Positions 8,508 to 16,867 of a stretch of DNA of 44,773 nt are shown here, in pieces. Each line of letters begins with the position of its first letter. Within the stretch, counting starts at the first letter, position 1. The stretch covers positions 1-44,773 of the forward strand of contig DASXHZ010000090.1 in assembly GCA_036488085.1 (NCBI GenBank), read 5' to 3'. This DNA is from DASXHZ01 sp036488085 (GTDB taxonomy: Bacteria; Acidobacteriota; Thermoanaerobaculia; Gp7-AA8). The position numbers and the translations under genes were made by a program. The notes beneath the pieces are model-generated. The model did not search any database and had not been told where the DNA came from. It saw nothing but the letters and a program-made list of their open reading frames with translations.

Positions 8508-9797
8508 CTAATCCCCGTTCTCGCCTTCGCCCTCGAGGTGTTTCCCGCGATTGCCAGGGAGATTGCCGGCGTGGCGGACACCGCCACGGCGACGGCGTCT
8601 GCGCCGGCCGCCGTTGCCGCCGTTGCCACCTTCCGGCGGCTCCGGCTGTGACGGCTCTTCGGCAACCGGCTCGCTGGCAGTGGGAGGCGACGACTTCTGC
8701 TTCTCCTCGTCCATCAGCCATACCCACTGCGTCGCCGGTTTCTCCGCTCCGCGCTGAGGCTGTGGCTGAGATTGAGGTTGCGGCGCCCCGGGCTGCTGCG
8801 GCTGAGGGCGCTGAGGCCGTTCACGCCGCTCGTCGCGAGGACGCGCCTGCGGCCGTCGCTCCGGCGACTCCAGTTTCTTGACCCGGATCAGTACTTCCTC
8901 GCTGAGGCGCCGATTCACGGCGATCAGATCTGCGAGCAGCGCGATGAGCCACGTCTGAAAGCCGGTCACGAGGAAGACGGCGCAGAGGATCAGCGACTGC
9001 ACGTGCCCCGCGCCGTGGCCTTGCGCGAAGTCCCACAGGAAGCGGATGCCGAGCGCGAGGCCGGCGAGCATCAGAATGGTTCCGATCAGGAAGAACGTCT
9101 TCAGCGGTTTGTACAGCGTGTAGATGCGGAAGATCGTGGCGACCGACTTGCGCAGGTACGTCCCGAGGCCGCGATAGAGCCGCGACTCGCGCGTCGGCGC
9201 GTTCGTCTTCACCGCCACCGTCTGCACGCCGAGATTGCGGTTGCCCGACTGGATGATGGTCTCGAGCGTGTAGGTGAACGGGTTGAAGACGTTGATCTGC
9301 ATCGCCGCTTCGCGGGAGAACGCACGGAAGCCGCTGGTGACGTCGGCGACGTTGACCCCCGAGGCCTTGCCGACCGTCCAGCTCCCGAGACGCTGCAGCG
9401 ACTTCTTTATCCCGGACATGTGCGGCGACTTCGAGACCTCGCGGTCGCCAATCACGACCTCGGCGCTCCCTTTCACGATCGGCGCGACGAGCTTCGCGAT
9501 GTCGGCGGCGGCGTACTGGTTGTCGGCGTCGGTGTTGACGATGACGTCCGCGCCGAGACGCAGGGCCGCGTCGATGCCGGCCACGAACGCTGCGGAGAGG
9601 CCGCGGTGGTTCCGGAGCTGCACAAGATGCGTTGCACCCGCCTGGCGCGCCGCGTCGGCCGTCTTGTCCGAGGAGCCGTCGTCGATCACGAGCGTCTCGA
9701 CGGAGGTGAAACCGTCGACGCGCTTCGGGATGTCGCGCAACGTCAGCGCGATCGTCTTCTCTTCGTTGAATGCAGGGATTTGAACGATAAGCTTCAT
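8508..9797 (-). CDS. GT2 polyprenyl-phosphate glycosyltransferase-like membrane protein with low-complexity tail
   Basis: 429 aa. The N-terminal GT-A domain of DPM1 type shows MKLIVQIPAFNEEKTIALTL, TLVIDDGSSDKT and the metal site NTDADNQY, then DVTSGFRAFS. Two membrane segments follow (FFLIGTILMLAGLALGI and LILCAVFLVTGFQTWLIALL), as in DPM/GtrB-like enzymes that load a sugar onto a polyprenyl phosphate at the inner membrane. The last 110 residues are unusual: Arg/Pro/Gln-rich, then GGNGGNGG followed by seven Arg and more Gly/Arg/Asn. The start ATG (9795-9797) is only 6 bp from the divergent GTG of the next glycosyltransferase. Confidence 0.88.
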   Translation of the reverse strand: MKLIVQIPAFNEEKTIALTLRDIPKRVDGFTSVETLVIDDGSSDKTADAARQAGATHLVQLRNHRGLSAAFVAGIDAALRLGADVIVNTDADNQYAAADIAKLVAPIVKGSAEVVIGDREVSKSPHMSGIKKSLQRLGSWTVGKASGVNVADVTSGFRAFSREAAMQINVFNPFTYTLETIIQSGNRNLGVQTVAVKTNAPTRESRLYRGLGTYLRKSVATIFRIYTLYKPLKTFFLIGTILMLAGLALGIRFLWDFAQGHGAGHVQSLILCAVFLVTGFQTWLIALLADLIAVNRRLSEEVLIRVKKLESPERRPQARPRDERRERPQRPQPQQPGAPQPQSQPQPQRGAEKPATQWVWLMDEEKQKSSPPTASEPVAEEPSQPEPPEGGNGGNGGRRRRRRRGGVRHAGNLPGNRGKHLEGEGENGD

Positions 9798-9803
9798 GCG
9801 TTC

Positions 9804-10730
9804 GTGAAAGTCAGCATCATCATGCCTGTGGAGCGGATCGGCGGCGATGCGGAGCGCGCGATCGACTCCGTGTTGCGCCAGGCCGCGCCGTTTGATTTCG
9901 AGTTGATCGTCGTTTCCGGGGTGCCGTTGGCTGCCGGTCTTGGCGACCGCATACGGAACGTGGTCGAGGCGAATCGTAATCCCGCAACTCGAAGAAATCG
10001 AGCGGTTTCCGAGGCGAAGGGGGAGGTGTTCGCGTTCATTGACGACGACGCCCGCGCCGAGCCGGGCTGGCTCGCCAACGCCGTCGCCTATCTCGATGCC
10101 CATCCCGACGTCCTCGCCCTCGGCGGCCCCGACCCGGCGCCCGAAGACTCGACGGTCGCGGAGCTGATCTCCGACACGCTGCTCGCGACTCCGTTCATTG
10201 GCAGCGGCGTCGCCGCGCACGAGAACCGGCGCGGCGTTTTCGACCTCGAGACGCCGAGCGACATCGCGCTCGTCAATCTCTTCGTCCGCGGCGATGCCTT
10301 CACCGGCTTCGACGAGTCGATCGGATACATCGGCGAGGATACGGCGCTGATCGGGTCGCTCCTGCGGCGTGGCCGGGTCGTCTACAACGACACCGTCCGT
10401 GTCGTGCACCGCCGCCGCGCGTTTCCCGAGGCCTACCTGAAACAGCGCTGGCGCTATCGGGTGAAGACCGGCCAGCGGCGCGCGTTCACGCCGAAGGTGA
10501 CGGCGTTTCTGGTCGCCGGCACGCTCGCGATTCTCGCCGCTCCGCTCGCAATCGTCCCGTACGTCATCCTCACGTTTCTCCTCGGCGTGCGCACGACACG
10601 GCTGCCGCTCCGCTACTGGCCGACGATCCCGTTTGCCTTCGCGCTGCACCACGCGACGTACTACTTCGGAATTTGCTGGGGGCTGATTCGCGGTTCTACA
10701 GGCAGTTTTACAGGCAGCCCGCGCAGATGA
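9804..10730 (+). CDS. GT2 family glycosyltransferase
   Basis: 308-aa GT-A glycosyltransferase. The first strand and nucleotide site read VKVSIIMPVERIGGDAERAI. FAFIDDDARAEPGWL is the Asp-rich metal/sugar-nucleotide motif, and IGEDTALIGSLLRRG is the catalytic ED region. A C-terminal hydrophobic section (VTAFLVAGTLAILAAPLAIV, YVILTFLLGV) should anchor it in the membrane. GTG at 9804 is chosen because the next ATG (9828) would remove the first beta strand. Its stop overlaps the ATG of the radical SAM gene (ATGA), so the two are translationally coupled. The final codons contain a direct repeat of TTACAGGCAG, which makes the GSTGSFTGS tail. Confidence 0.86.
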   Translation: MKVSIIMPVERIGGDAERAIDSVLRQAAPFDFELIVVSGVPLAAGLGDRIRNVVEANRNPATRRNRAVSEAKGEVFAFIDDDARAEPGWLANAVAYLDAHPDVLALGGPDPAPEDSTVAELISDTLLATPFIGSGVAAHENRRGVFDLETPSDIALVNLFVRGDAFTGFDESIGYIGEDTALIGSLLRRGRVVYNDTVRVVHRRRAFPEAYLKQRWRYRVKTGQRRAFTPKVTAFLVAGTLAILAAPLAIVPYVILTFLLGVRTTRLPLRYWPTIPFAFALHHATYYFGICWGLIRGSTGSFTGSPRR

Positions 10731-11806
10731 AGTTCTCCGACAAGCTCCCGTACCTCCGCTACCTCGTCAATAAACGGGGCATGAAGCCGGTGTATCTCAT
10801 CATCGGGCTGACGTACGACTGCAACTCGTTCTGCCGGACCTGCTTCAATTGGGAGCAGCTCCGGAAGGACAAGGAGCACGAGCTCTCGCTCGATGAGCTG
10901 AAGAAGACGTTCCGCTCCCTCGGCGACATGCTGTTCATCGTGATGAGCGGCGGCGAGCCGTTCCTCCGCCGCGATCTGCCGGAAGTCTGCGAGACGCTCT
11001 CGAAGGAGAATCACGTCAAGCAGATCACGATCCCCACCGGCGCGATCGCGAGCGATCTGATCGCGAAGTCGGTGGAGGAGACGCTGCAACGCTGCCCGTC
11101 GACGCAGATCGTCGTCAATCTCTCCATCGATCATGTGGGGGAGAAGCACGACTGGATCCGCGGCGTCCCCGGCAATTACGAGCGCGCGAAGAAGACGTAC
11201 GCGAACCTCATCCCGTTGCGCGACAAGTTCGCGAATCTCACGGTGAACGTGCACACATGCTTGTGCACGTACAACGCGGAGGATCTCGATGAGCTGTTCG
11301 CGGCCGTGAAGCGCGACTTCCCGACGGTCTCGTTCCACTCATTCGAGATGTTGCGCGGCGATCAGCCGGACAAGAACATCCAGGCGATCACGACGGAGCG
11401 TTACCGCGAGCTGCTGCCGAAGCTCGAGGCGTACTGGGCGACGTATCCGAATTACGACCAGTTCCTGAAGTTCGTGAAGGTGTACTCGCGCCGGATGGAG
11501 CTCGCGGTGCTGGAGCAGGAGACGCAGGTCCGCCCGTGCCATGCCGGCCTCGTCAGCGGCGTCCTCGACGCGCGCGGCGAGGTGCGGATGTGCGAGCTGC
11601 GGGACGCGGTCGGCAACGTCCGCGACACCGGCTACGACTTCACGAAGCTCTGGTTCAACGAAGCCGCCGACGCCCAACGCCTCGCGATCCGCCGCAAGGA
11701 GTGCCACTGCACGCACTCCTGCTTCATGTCGTCGTCGCTCGTCTTCGACTGGCGCACGTGGGGCAGCTACTTCGCGTCTACGGTGGTGAATTTCCTGTCG
11801 GCGTAG
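10727..11806 (+). CDS. Radical SAM protein with SPASM-like C-terminus
   Basis: 359 aa. The radical SAM cluster motif is CNSFCRTC (Cys32, Cys36, Cys39), followed by the SAM-binding MSGGEPFLRRDL. The C-terminal third has five further cysteines (RPCHAG, VRMCELR, ECHCTHSC), which suggests one auxiliary Fe-S cluster as in SPASM/twitch proteins. The start is the ATG overlapping the upstream glycosyltransferase stop. Such enzymes modify peptides, sugars or lipids; next to three glycosyltransferases a glycan or lipid-linked substrate is more likely, but that is inference. A cytoplasmic location is expected. Confidence 0.88.
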   Translation: MKFSDKLPYLRYLVNKRGMKPVYLIIGLTYDCNSFCRTCFNWEQLRKDKEHELSLDELKKTFRSLGDMLFIVMSGGEPFLRRDLPEVCETLSKENHVKQITIPTGAIASDLIAKSVEETLQRCPSTQIVVNLSIDHVGEKHDWIRGVPGNYERAKKTYANLIPLRDKFANLTVNVHTCLCTYNAEDLDELFAAVKRDFPTVSFHSFEMLRGDQPDKNIQAITTERYRELLPKLEAYWATYPNYDQFLKFVKVYSRRMELAVLEQETQVRPCHAGLVSGVLDARGEVRMCELRDAVGNVRDTGYDFTKLWFNEAADAQRLAIRRKECHCTHSCFMSSSLVFDWRTWGSYFASTVVNFLSA

Positions 11807-11857
11807 CGGCCGCGGCTGCAGCGTCATCCGCAGCGGCCGTGAGCTGGCTCACGCAAA

Positions 11858-11913
11858 AACGTAGGGCGGGCCTCAGCCCGCCCCCCGGAACGGGCCGAAG
11901 CCCATCCTACGTT
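11858..11913. repeat. Nested inverted repeat in the spacer after the radical SAM gene
   Basis: Outer arms AACGTAGG / CCTACGTT enclose GGCGGGC-CTCA-GCCCGCC and a degenerate second hairpin (CGGGCCGAAGCCC). It may act as a bidirectional terminator for the convergent genes ending at 11806 and 11922, although there is no T-run. Confidence 0.6.
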
Positions 11914-11921
11914 CGCTACCG

Positions 11922-12104
11922 TCACTTCCCGTTTTCGTTTTCGTTCTTCTTGTGCTGCTTCTCGGCGCCGATCGCCGCGCCGATGACCGCGCCTTTTTTG
12001 CCCGCGATGAAGTCACCAGCTGCGCCGCCGATCGCCGCGCCCTTCAACTCGCTGTGATGCTCCGGCTCCTGCGCCACATCCTTGTTTTTTTTGTCGTCTG
12101 CCAT
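11922..12104 (-). CDS. Small glycine-zipper protein
   Basis: 60-aa protein. A hydrophilic charged N-terminus (MADDKKNKDVAQEPEHHSEL) precedes an alternating Gly/Ala core, KGAAIGGAAGDFIAGKKGAV then IGAAIGAE, typical of glycine-zipper motifs that pack in membranes or oligomerise. The tail is Lys/Asn/Glu-rich. There is no signal peptide. A good Shine-Dalgarno, GGAGG, lies about 7 nt before the ATG, which supports a real gene despite its size. It is convergent with the radical SAM gene. The function is unknown; related small proteins are often stress-associated. Confidence 0.75.
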   Translation of the reverse strand: MADDKKNKDVAQEPEHHSELKGAAIGGAAGDFIAGKKGAVIGAAIGAEKQHKKNENENGK

Positions 12105-12164
12105 GGTTCGCCTCCGACCTCCAAAAGCGCAAGGGACGTGCCGTAGCCGATAACATGCGCTCGC

Positions 12165-13259
12165 TTGAAGATCGCTATCGTCGGCCCCGTCTATCCGTAC
12201 CGCGCGGGCATTGCGTATTGCACGACGCGGCTGGCTGAGGAGCTGCGTAAGTCGTTCGAGGTGGAGGTCGTCTCGTTCTCGCGGCAGTTTCCGAAACGCT
12301 TCTATCCGGGGGGCGATGACGTCGATCCGACGCTGCCGAAAGCGGACGCGCATTTCACGCTGGATGTGATCAATCCGTTCAGTTGGGTGGCGACCGCGCT
12401 CGCGATGCGGCGCGGCGATTTCGACGCGGTCATCTTCGTCTGGTGGATCTGGGTGTGGGCGCTGCCGTATCGCGTGATCATGGCGCTGCTCCCGCGCTCG
12501 ACGCGCGTGGTCCTGCAATGCCACAACATCGGCGACAAGGAGCCGGCGTGGTGGAAGCGCGCGTTGACGAACGTCGTGTTGCGGCGCGCGAACGCGCTGG
12601 TCGTCCACGCGCAGAGTGAGGCGGCGGAGGGGTGGCGGAGGTCGGGCGGACGGCGGACGGTGAAGACGTTCCTGCCGGTACACGAGCTCGGAGGGGCCAT
12701 CCCGGCTCGCGATGAGGCGCGGACGACGCTTGGCATCGACGCGAAGAACGTCGCGCTCTTCTTCGGCCATGTCCGGCCGTTCAAGGCGCTCGACGTCGTG
12801 CTGAAAGCGTGGGGCGAGATCGAATCCGACGCGTTGCTGCTCGTTGCCGGCGAGGCGTGGTGGGAGAGCGCGGAGCAATACAAGCGGCTCGCCAAGGGAA
12901 ATGTCCGTTTCGATTTTCGCTTCATCCCCGACGCCGAGATCGCGACGTACTTTGCCGCGTGCGACGTCGTCCTCGCGGCGTATCGCATCGAGGCGCAAAG
13001 CGGCGTCGCATTGACGGCGTTTCACTTCGCGCGTCCCGTCATTGCGTCTACCGTCGGAGGGCTGCCGGAGATCGTGGAGCAGGGAAGGAACGGGATGCTC
13101 GTCCCGCCCGACGACGCGCAGGCCCTCGCGCGCGCCGTCGACGCGTTCTTCGCAAGTCCCGATCGCGCTTCATTCGAGCAACACGCCGCCGAATCGGCGC
13201 GCCGCTACTCGTGGGAGGAATACGGCCGCGTCTTCGGGCGCTTGCTCAACACCGTATGA
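12165..13259 (+). CDS. GT4 family glycosyltransferase
   Basis: 364-aa GT-B glycosyltransferase. The N-terminal Rossmann domain opens with KIAIVGPVYPYRAGIA, and the C-terminal donor domain shows FFGHVRPFKALDVVLKAW, the ER-type motif region (EAQSGVALTAFHFARPVIAS) and TVGGLPEIVEQGRNGMLV. It transfers a sugar from a nucleotide donor at the cytoplasmic face of the membrane. The start is TTG at 12165: the nearby ATG at 12155 is out of frame, and TTG is the only start that keeps the first strand. A TAACAT hexamer ends 8 nt before it. Its stop overlaps the next radical SAM start (ATGA). Confidence 0.9.
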   Translation: MKIAIVGPVYPYRAGIAYCTTRLAEELRKSFEVEVVSFSRQFPKRFYPGGDDVDPTLPKADAHFTLDVINPFSWVATALAMRRGDFDAVIFVWWIWVWALPYRVIMALLPRSTRVVLQCHNIGDKEPAWWKRALTNVVLRRANALVVHAQSEAAEGWRRSGGRRTVKTFLPVHELGGAIPARDEARTTLGIDAKNVALFFGHVRPFKALDVVLKAWGEIESDALLLVAGEAWWESAEQYKRLAKGNVRFDFRFIPDAEIATYFAACDVVLAAYRIEAQSGVALTAFHFARPVIASTVGGLPEIVEQGRNGMLVPPDDAQALARAVDAFFASPDRASFEQHAAESARRYSWEEYGRVFGRLLNTV

Positions 13260-14182
13260 AGTTCAACCCCCGCCGATACAAGGTCGGCCTCGAGCTGACG
13301 TCGAAGTGCAACCTGCGGTGCGGCATGTGCCCGCTGCCGGTGCTGCGCCGTCCGTACGAGGACATGGCATGGGAGCTGGTCGAAAAAGCCGAGCGCGAGA
13401 TCCACGGCATTGGCCTACAGCTCAAGTGGCTGCACGAGATGGGCGAGCCGCTGCTCTATTCGCGTATAGATGACGCGATCCGCCTCTTCCCCGAGGCGAG
13501 CGTCTCGACGAACGGCCTCGTGCTCACCGAACAAGTCGGCGCGAAGCTCCTCGGCTCGCCGCTCAAGCGCCTACGCATCTGCGTCGACTCGATCAATCCG
13601 CAGGTCTACCCGCAGCTCCGCACCGGCGGCGACTTCGAGAAGCTCGTCGAGCTGACGCGTGCGTTCCTCGCTCAAGCCAACGGCCATCCGATCCGTATCG
13701 AGATCCAGAAGATGCGCTCACGGCTGACGGTCGACGAGTCGATCGACGACTTCAAACGCGTCTTCGACCTGAAGCGGTACAAGAATGCTCGCGTGATCGA
13801 GAAGACATGCGAGGCGCTCGACGTCAACGAGGAGACCGACCTGCACGGCAAGTTCTACGGATGCGTGCAGGGGGCGTTCTTCACCTGGATCGTCGTCTTC
13901 GCCGACGGACGCGTCACGCACTGCTGCTACGACGCGCACGGCGATCAGGTGATGGGCGATCTGAAAACCCAGACGCTCCGCGAGATCATCGAAGGCGACC
14001 GCCTCGCCGAGATGCAGCGCGCCTTCGAGCAACGCGACTTCACGAATCTTCCGCGCTGCGCGGAGTGCTTCAAGCACGGCGGCGAGTCGCACGCGTTCAA
14101 CGACGTCCTCACCGGCGTCCAGAACCTCCCCGGCGCCGCGAAGGATCTCGTGCGGAAAGTGCTGGATGTGCGGTACAGGTAG
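13256..14182 (+). CDS. Radical SAM/SPASM domain protein
   Basis: 308 aa. The cluster motif CNLRCGMC (Cys18, Cys22, Cys25) lies in KVGLELTSKCNLRCGMCPLP, then LKWLHEMGEPLL supplies the SAM-binding GEP-type motif. C-terminal cysteines (FYGCVQG, RVTHCCYDAHGD, LPRCAECFKHGG) look like a SPASM auxiliary-cluster region. The start ATG overlaps the GT4 stop, so glycosyltransferase and radical SAM enzyme are probably co-translated and act on the same product. This mirrors the GT2-radical SAM coupling at 10727. The substrate is unknown. Confidence 0.9.
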   Translation: MKFNPRRYKVGLELTSKCNLRCGMCPLPVLRRPYEDMAWELVEKAEREIHGIGLQLKWLHEMGEPLLYSRIDDAIRLFPEASVSTNGLVLTEQVGAKLLGSPLKRLRICVDSINPQVYPQLRTGGDFEKLVELTRAFLAQANGHPIRIEIQKMRSRLTVDESIDDFKRVFDLKRYKNARVIEKTCEALDVNEETDLHGKFYGCVQGAFFTWIVVFADGRVTHCCYDAHGDQVMGDLKTQTLREIIEGDRLAEMQRAFEQRDFTNLPRCAECFKHGGESHAFNDVLTGVQNLPGAAKDLVRKVLDVRYR

Positions 14183-14184
14183 GT

Positions 14185-14237
14185 GGGGTCAGGTCGAAAC
14201 TTGAAACTTATCAAGTTTCAAGTTTCGACCTGACCCC
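14185..14237. repeat. Perfect 25-bp inverted repeat abutting a start codon
   Basis: Arms 14185-14209 and 14213-14237 are exact reverse complements with a 3-nt loop (ATC). The arm begins GGGGTCAGGTCGAAACTTG. It fills the whole spacer between the radical SAM stop and the next ATG at 14238. A diverged relative occurs at 29950-30034. The GGGGTCAGGTC end resembles REP-type palindromes that IS200-like (RAYT) transposases act on; that link is from memory of such elements, not shown here. Confidence 0.9.
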
Positions 14238-14531
14238 ATGATCTTCGCCTTTAACATCGCACTCGGCATCATCCCGACGCTGATCCTCGGCGCGTCGATC
14301 GCCGCGGGCGTCGACGACGACCGGCATCACCGCCGGATGTTCCTCCTCGTCTACGGCCTCTGGTCGATCACGCTGGCGATGTGGAACTGGATGCGGTCGG
14401 CGCCGTGGGGATGGACGGCGGCGTGGGCGCTCTTCGGCGTCGCGGCGCTGATCGCGCTCAGCGTGCAGCGGCGAGGCCGCGTTGACGCCGGATCTGGCGC
14501 TCCCACGCCCCGAACACCAGATGGTCCGTGA
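14238..14531 (+). CDS. Small predicted membrane protein
   Basis: 97 aa with three hydrophobic stretches (FNIALGIIPTLILGASIAAG, FLLVYGLWSITLAMW, TAAWALFGVAALIAL) and a polar C-terminal tail rich in Arg, Pro and Gly. I do not recognise a family. The ATG immediately follows a perfect 25-bp inverted repeat that leaves no free ribosome-binding site, so expression may depend on upstream translation or on a stem-free transcript. The last 74 bp overlap the convergent ABC permease gene tail to tail, longer than the other such overlaps here, so the true end or even the gene is less certain. Confidence 0.55.
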   Translation: MIFAFNIALGIIPTLILGASIAAGVDDDRHHRRMFLLVYGLWSITLAMWNWMRSAPWGWTAAWALFGVAALIALSVQRRGRVDAGSGAPTPRTPDGP

Positions 14532-15219
14532 GCAGGCCGAGCGTGATGATGACGAGCATGACGGCGACGACCTGGCTCATGTCGTTCAGCTCGCGGCCGA
14601 GCATCAGCAGGTGCCCGAGTCCCGGTAACGCGTAGAGGAGCTCGCCGGCCATCAGCGAGCGCCACGCGAACGACCAGCCGAGCTTCATCCCGGTGACGAT
14701 CGACGGTAGCGCCGACGGCAGCACCACATTGGTATAGAGCCTGAGCCCGCGCGCGCCGAGGTTCCGCGCGGCGTTCATGTAGATCGGAGGCGTGTTGCGG
14801 ACGCCGTCCGCGGTCGCCTGCGCGATCGACAGCACGGCGCCCATGATCACGACGAAGACGATCGCTTTTTCGCTGAGACCAAACCAGAGCAGCGCGAGCG
14901 GCAGCCAGCAGATGCTCGGGAGCGCCTGGAGGCCCATGACGAGCAGCCCGATCGTGTCGTTCACCCACCGGACGGTCGCGATGAGGACGCCGATGACGAC
15001 GCCGGCGACGATCGCGATAGCGTAGCCGATGACGAGGCGCCGCAGGCTTCCGCCGATCGCAGCGAGGAAGTCGCCGTCGCGGAAGCCGTCGATGAGCGCA
15101 CGTGCGACGCCGCCGGGCGCCGGGAGGAGGTAGTCGGGCCAGAACCGCGCCCGGACGAGCAGTTCCCATACGCCGAGGAGCGCGGCGAAGAACACCACGC
15201 GGCTGAGAGTCTTACGCAT
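14458..15219 (-). CDS. ABC transporter permease, sulfonate/nitrate/taurine type
   Basis: 253-aa inner-membrane permease of the SsuC/TauC/NrtB family. It has about six hydrophobic segments, beginning with VVFFAALLGVWELLV, and the family's cytoplasmic coupling loop NAARNLGARGLRLYTNVVLP, followed by SALPSIVTGMKLGWSFAWR. It is the third gene of a minus-strand importer operon. Its ATG overlaps the ATPase stop by 8 bp, showing tight coupling. The substrate class (small organic anion such as a sulfonate, nitrate or thiamine-precursor-like compound) is by family; the exact ligand cannot be read from the sequence. Confidence 0.92.
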   Translation of the reverse strand: MRKTLSRVVFFAALLGVWELLVRARFWPDYLLPAPGGVARALIDGFRDGDFLAAIGGSLRRLVIGYAIAIVAGVVIGVLIATVRWVNDTIGLLVMGLQALPSICWLPLALLWFGLSEKAIVFVVIMGAVLSIAQATADGVRNTPPIYMNAARNLGARGLRLYTNVVLPSALPSIVTGMKLGWSFAWRSLMAGELLYALPGLGHLLMLGRELNDMSQVVAVMLVIITLGLLTDHLVFGAWERQIRRQRGLAAAR

Positions 15220-15931
15220 GCGTCACGTCTTCCGCTATTTGCCGCGCCAATGCGCTGACCGGCGGGCTGTCGATCACGCGCGGGCGCGGGAGGTCGACGC
15301 GATGCTCGGCGACGACACGGCCCGGGCGCGGCGACATCACCAGCACGCGGTCGCCGAGGACGACCGCCTCGCGGACGTTGTGCGTGACGAAGACGATCGT
15401 CTTTTTCGTCTGCGCCCAGATCTCTTGCAGCTCCGTGTGAAGGATCGAGCGCGTCATGGCGTCGAGCGCGCCGAACGGCTCGTCGAGCAGCAGCACCGCG
15501 GGGTCGACCGCGATCGCACGCGCCAGGCTGACCCGCTGCCGCATCCCGCCCGACAACTCGTGAATCCGCGCGCCGGCGAATCCGTCGAGATGGACGAGTT
15601 TCAGGAGTTGCATCGCGCGCGCTCTCCGTTCCTCGGCTGTCGTTCCGTCGAGGAATCGCAGGCCGAACTCCACGTTCTCGCGCACGCTCAGCCACGGAAA
15701 GAGCGCGCCGTCCTGAAACATGAGGATGCGGTTGCCGCTTGCGACAACGTTGCCGGCGGTCGGCGGCTCGAGTCCCGCGATGATCGAGAGGAGCGTCGAC
15801 TTCCCGCAGCCCGACGGCCCGATGATGCAGACGAACTCGCCCGACTCGATCGTCAGATTGATGTCGTCGAGCGCAGCGATCCGCCGGCTCCCGTCGAACG
15901 ACTTCGAGACGCCGCGCAGCTCGAGTCTCAT
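15212..15931 (-). CDS. ABC transporter ATP-binding protein, sulfonate/nitrate/taurine type
   Basis: 239-aa nucleotide-binding subunit of the SsuB/TauB/NrtD family. Walker A is GPSGCGKST, the Q-loop is MFQDGALFPW, the signature is LSGGMRQR, Walker B is VLLLDEPFGALD and the H-loop His is in FVTHNVREAV. It energises the permease encoded just downstream. The start at 15929-15931 overlaps the substrate-binding-protein stop by 4 bp (ATGA). The frame remains open upstream inside that gene, but only this start begins at the conserved MRLELRGVSKSF. Confidence 0.94.
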   Translation of the reverse strand: MRLELRGVSKSFDGSRRIAALDDINLTIESGEFVCIIGPSGCGKSTLLSIIAGLEPPTAGNVVASGNRILMFQDGALFPWLSVRENVEFGLRFLDGTTAEERRARAMQLLKLVHLDGFAGARIHELSGGMRQRVSLARAIAVDPAVLLLDEPFGALDAMTRSILHTELQEIWAQTKKTIVFVTHNVREAVVLGDRVLVMSPRPGRVVAEHRVDLPRPRVIDSPPVSALARQIAEDVTHA

Positions 15932-16857
15932 GGCGATGCCACCACTTCGTTGAGGATGCGAAGGTCGTAGATGCCGTCGAGGTTGGGCCGTACGCGCAGA
16001 AAGTGCGCGGCGTAGGCGGCGTCCGCCGACGCTCTCAATGACGGGGCGATCGGATCCCACGTCGGGCGCATGTGCTCCCATGCCGAGGCGAGCACTCGAT
16101 CCGCGAGCTTCTTGCCGGTGAGCCGCTTGATCTCGCCGTTGACGATCGCCCGCGCCTCCGCGGGATGCGCGAGCTCCCACCGGGTGATCGCGACATGCGC
16201 CGCGAGAAAACGCCGGACGCGATCCGGATGCGCCTTCAGGAACTTCGTGCTCGCGATCACCTGCGCCGTCACGAAGTCGCCGTGCGGCCAGAGCGTCCGC
16301 TCGTCGACCAGCACCACGCCGCCCGCTTCGACCACCAGCCGCGAGACCCATGGCTCCGGCACCCACGCGCCGTCGACGTCGCCGCGCCGGAAGAGATCGA
16401 CGATCTGCGCATTTGGCGTTGGCACGACCTCGGCCTTGATGCCATCCGCCGCAAGGTAGCGCCGCAACGCGACGTCCTGCGTATTGCCGAGCTGCGGCGA
16501 TGCGAGCTTCCGCCCGTTCAGGTTCTGCACGCCCTTGCGGACGACCAGCGCCGCTCCGCCGCTCGTCGCCCCGGCGACGATCCGCAATGCCTCGCCGTGC
16601 GACTGCACGTATCCGTTGATGGCCGGATTCGGCCCGACGTACGCGAGGTCGACGTCCCCCGCGAAGAGCGCCTCGATGACCGATGGCCCCGCGTTGAAGA
16701 CGATCGGCTTCACCTTCCCGAAATCGCCCCGCGCGATGCCGATGAGCGCCTGTGAATGCGTGACGTTAGGGAAGTACCCGAGACGGATGGCGGGGTCGCT
16801 TCCCTCGCCGCCGCACGCGAGCGCGAACACGCCGACGAGCGCGCCGATCCACCTCAT
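15928..16857 (-). CDS. ABC transporter substrate-binding lipoprotein, SsuA/NrtA-like
   Basis: 309 aa. The N-terminal signal ends with the lipobox ALAC (Cys15), so it should be a lipoprotein facing the periplasm. The mature part opens IRLGYFPNVTHSQALIGIA and includes the NMT1/SsuA-like segments LAYVGPNPAINGYV and VPEPWVSRLVVEAGG, typical of binding proteins for sulfonates, nitrate or pyrimidine-type ligands. It is the first gene of the three-gene importer operon. A TTGACA-N16-TAATCA promoter with a palindrome in its spacer lies just upstream, so substrate- or nutrient-responsive repression is likely. Confidence 0.92.
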   Translation of the reverse strand: MRWIGALVGVFALACGGEGSDPAIRLGYFPNVTHSQALIGIARGDFGKVKPIVFNAGPSVIEALFAGDVDLAYVGPNPAINGYVQSHGEALRIVAGATSGGAALVVRKGVQNLNGRKLASPQLGNTQDVALRRYLAADGIKAEVVPTPNAQIVDLFRRGDVDGAWVPEPWVSRLVVEAGGVVLVDERTLWPHGDFVTAQVIASTKFLKAHPDRVRRFLAAHVAITRWELAHPAEARAIVNGEIKRLTGKKLADRVLASAWEHMRPTWDPIAPSLRASADAAYAAHFLRVRPNLDGIYDLRILNEVVASP

Positions 16858-16867
16858 GACGCGCGAA

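Noticed and set aside
8772..9803. Upstream extension of the GT2 gene at 9804
   Set aside because: It is antisense to a clear glycosyltransferase and has no homology before VKVSIIMPV; GTG 9804 explains the protein.
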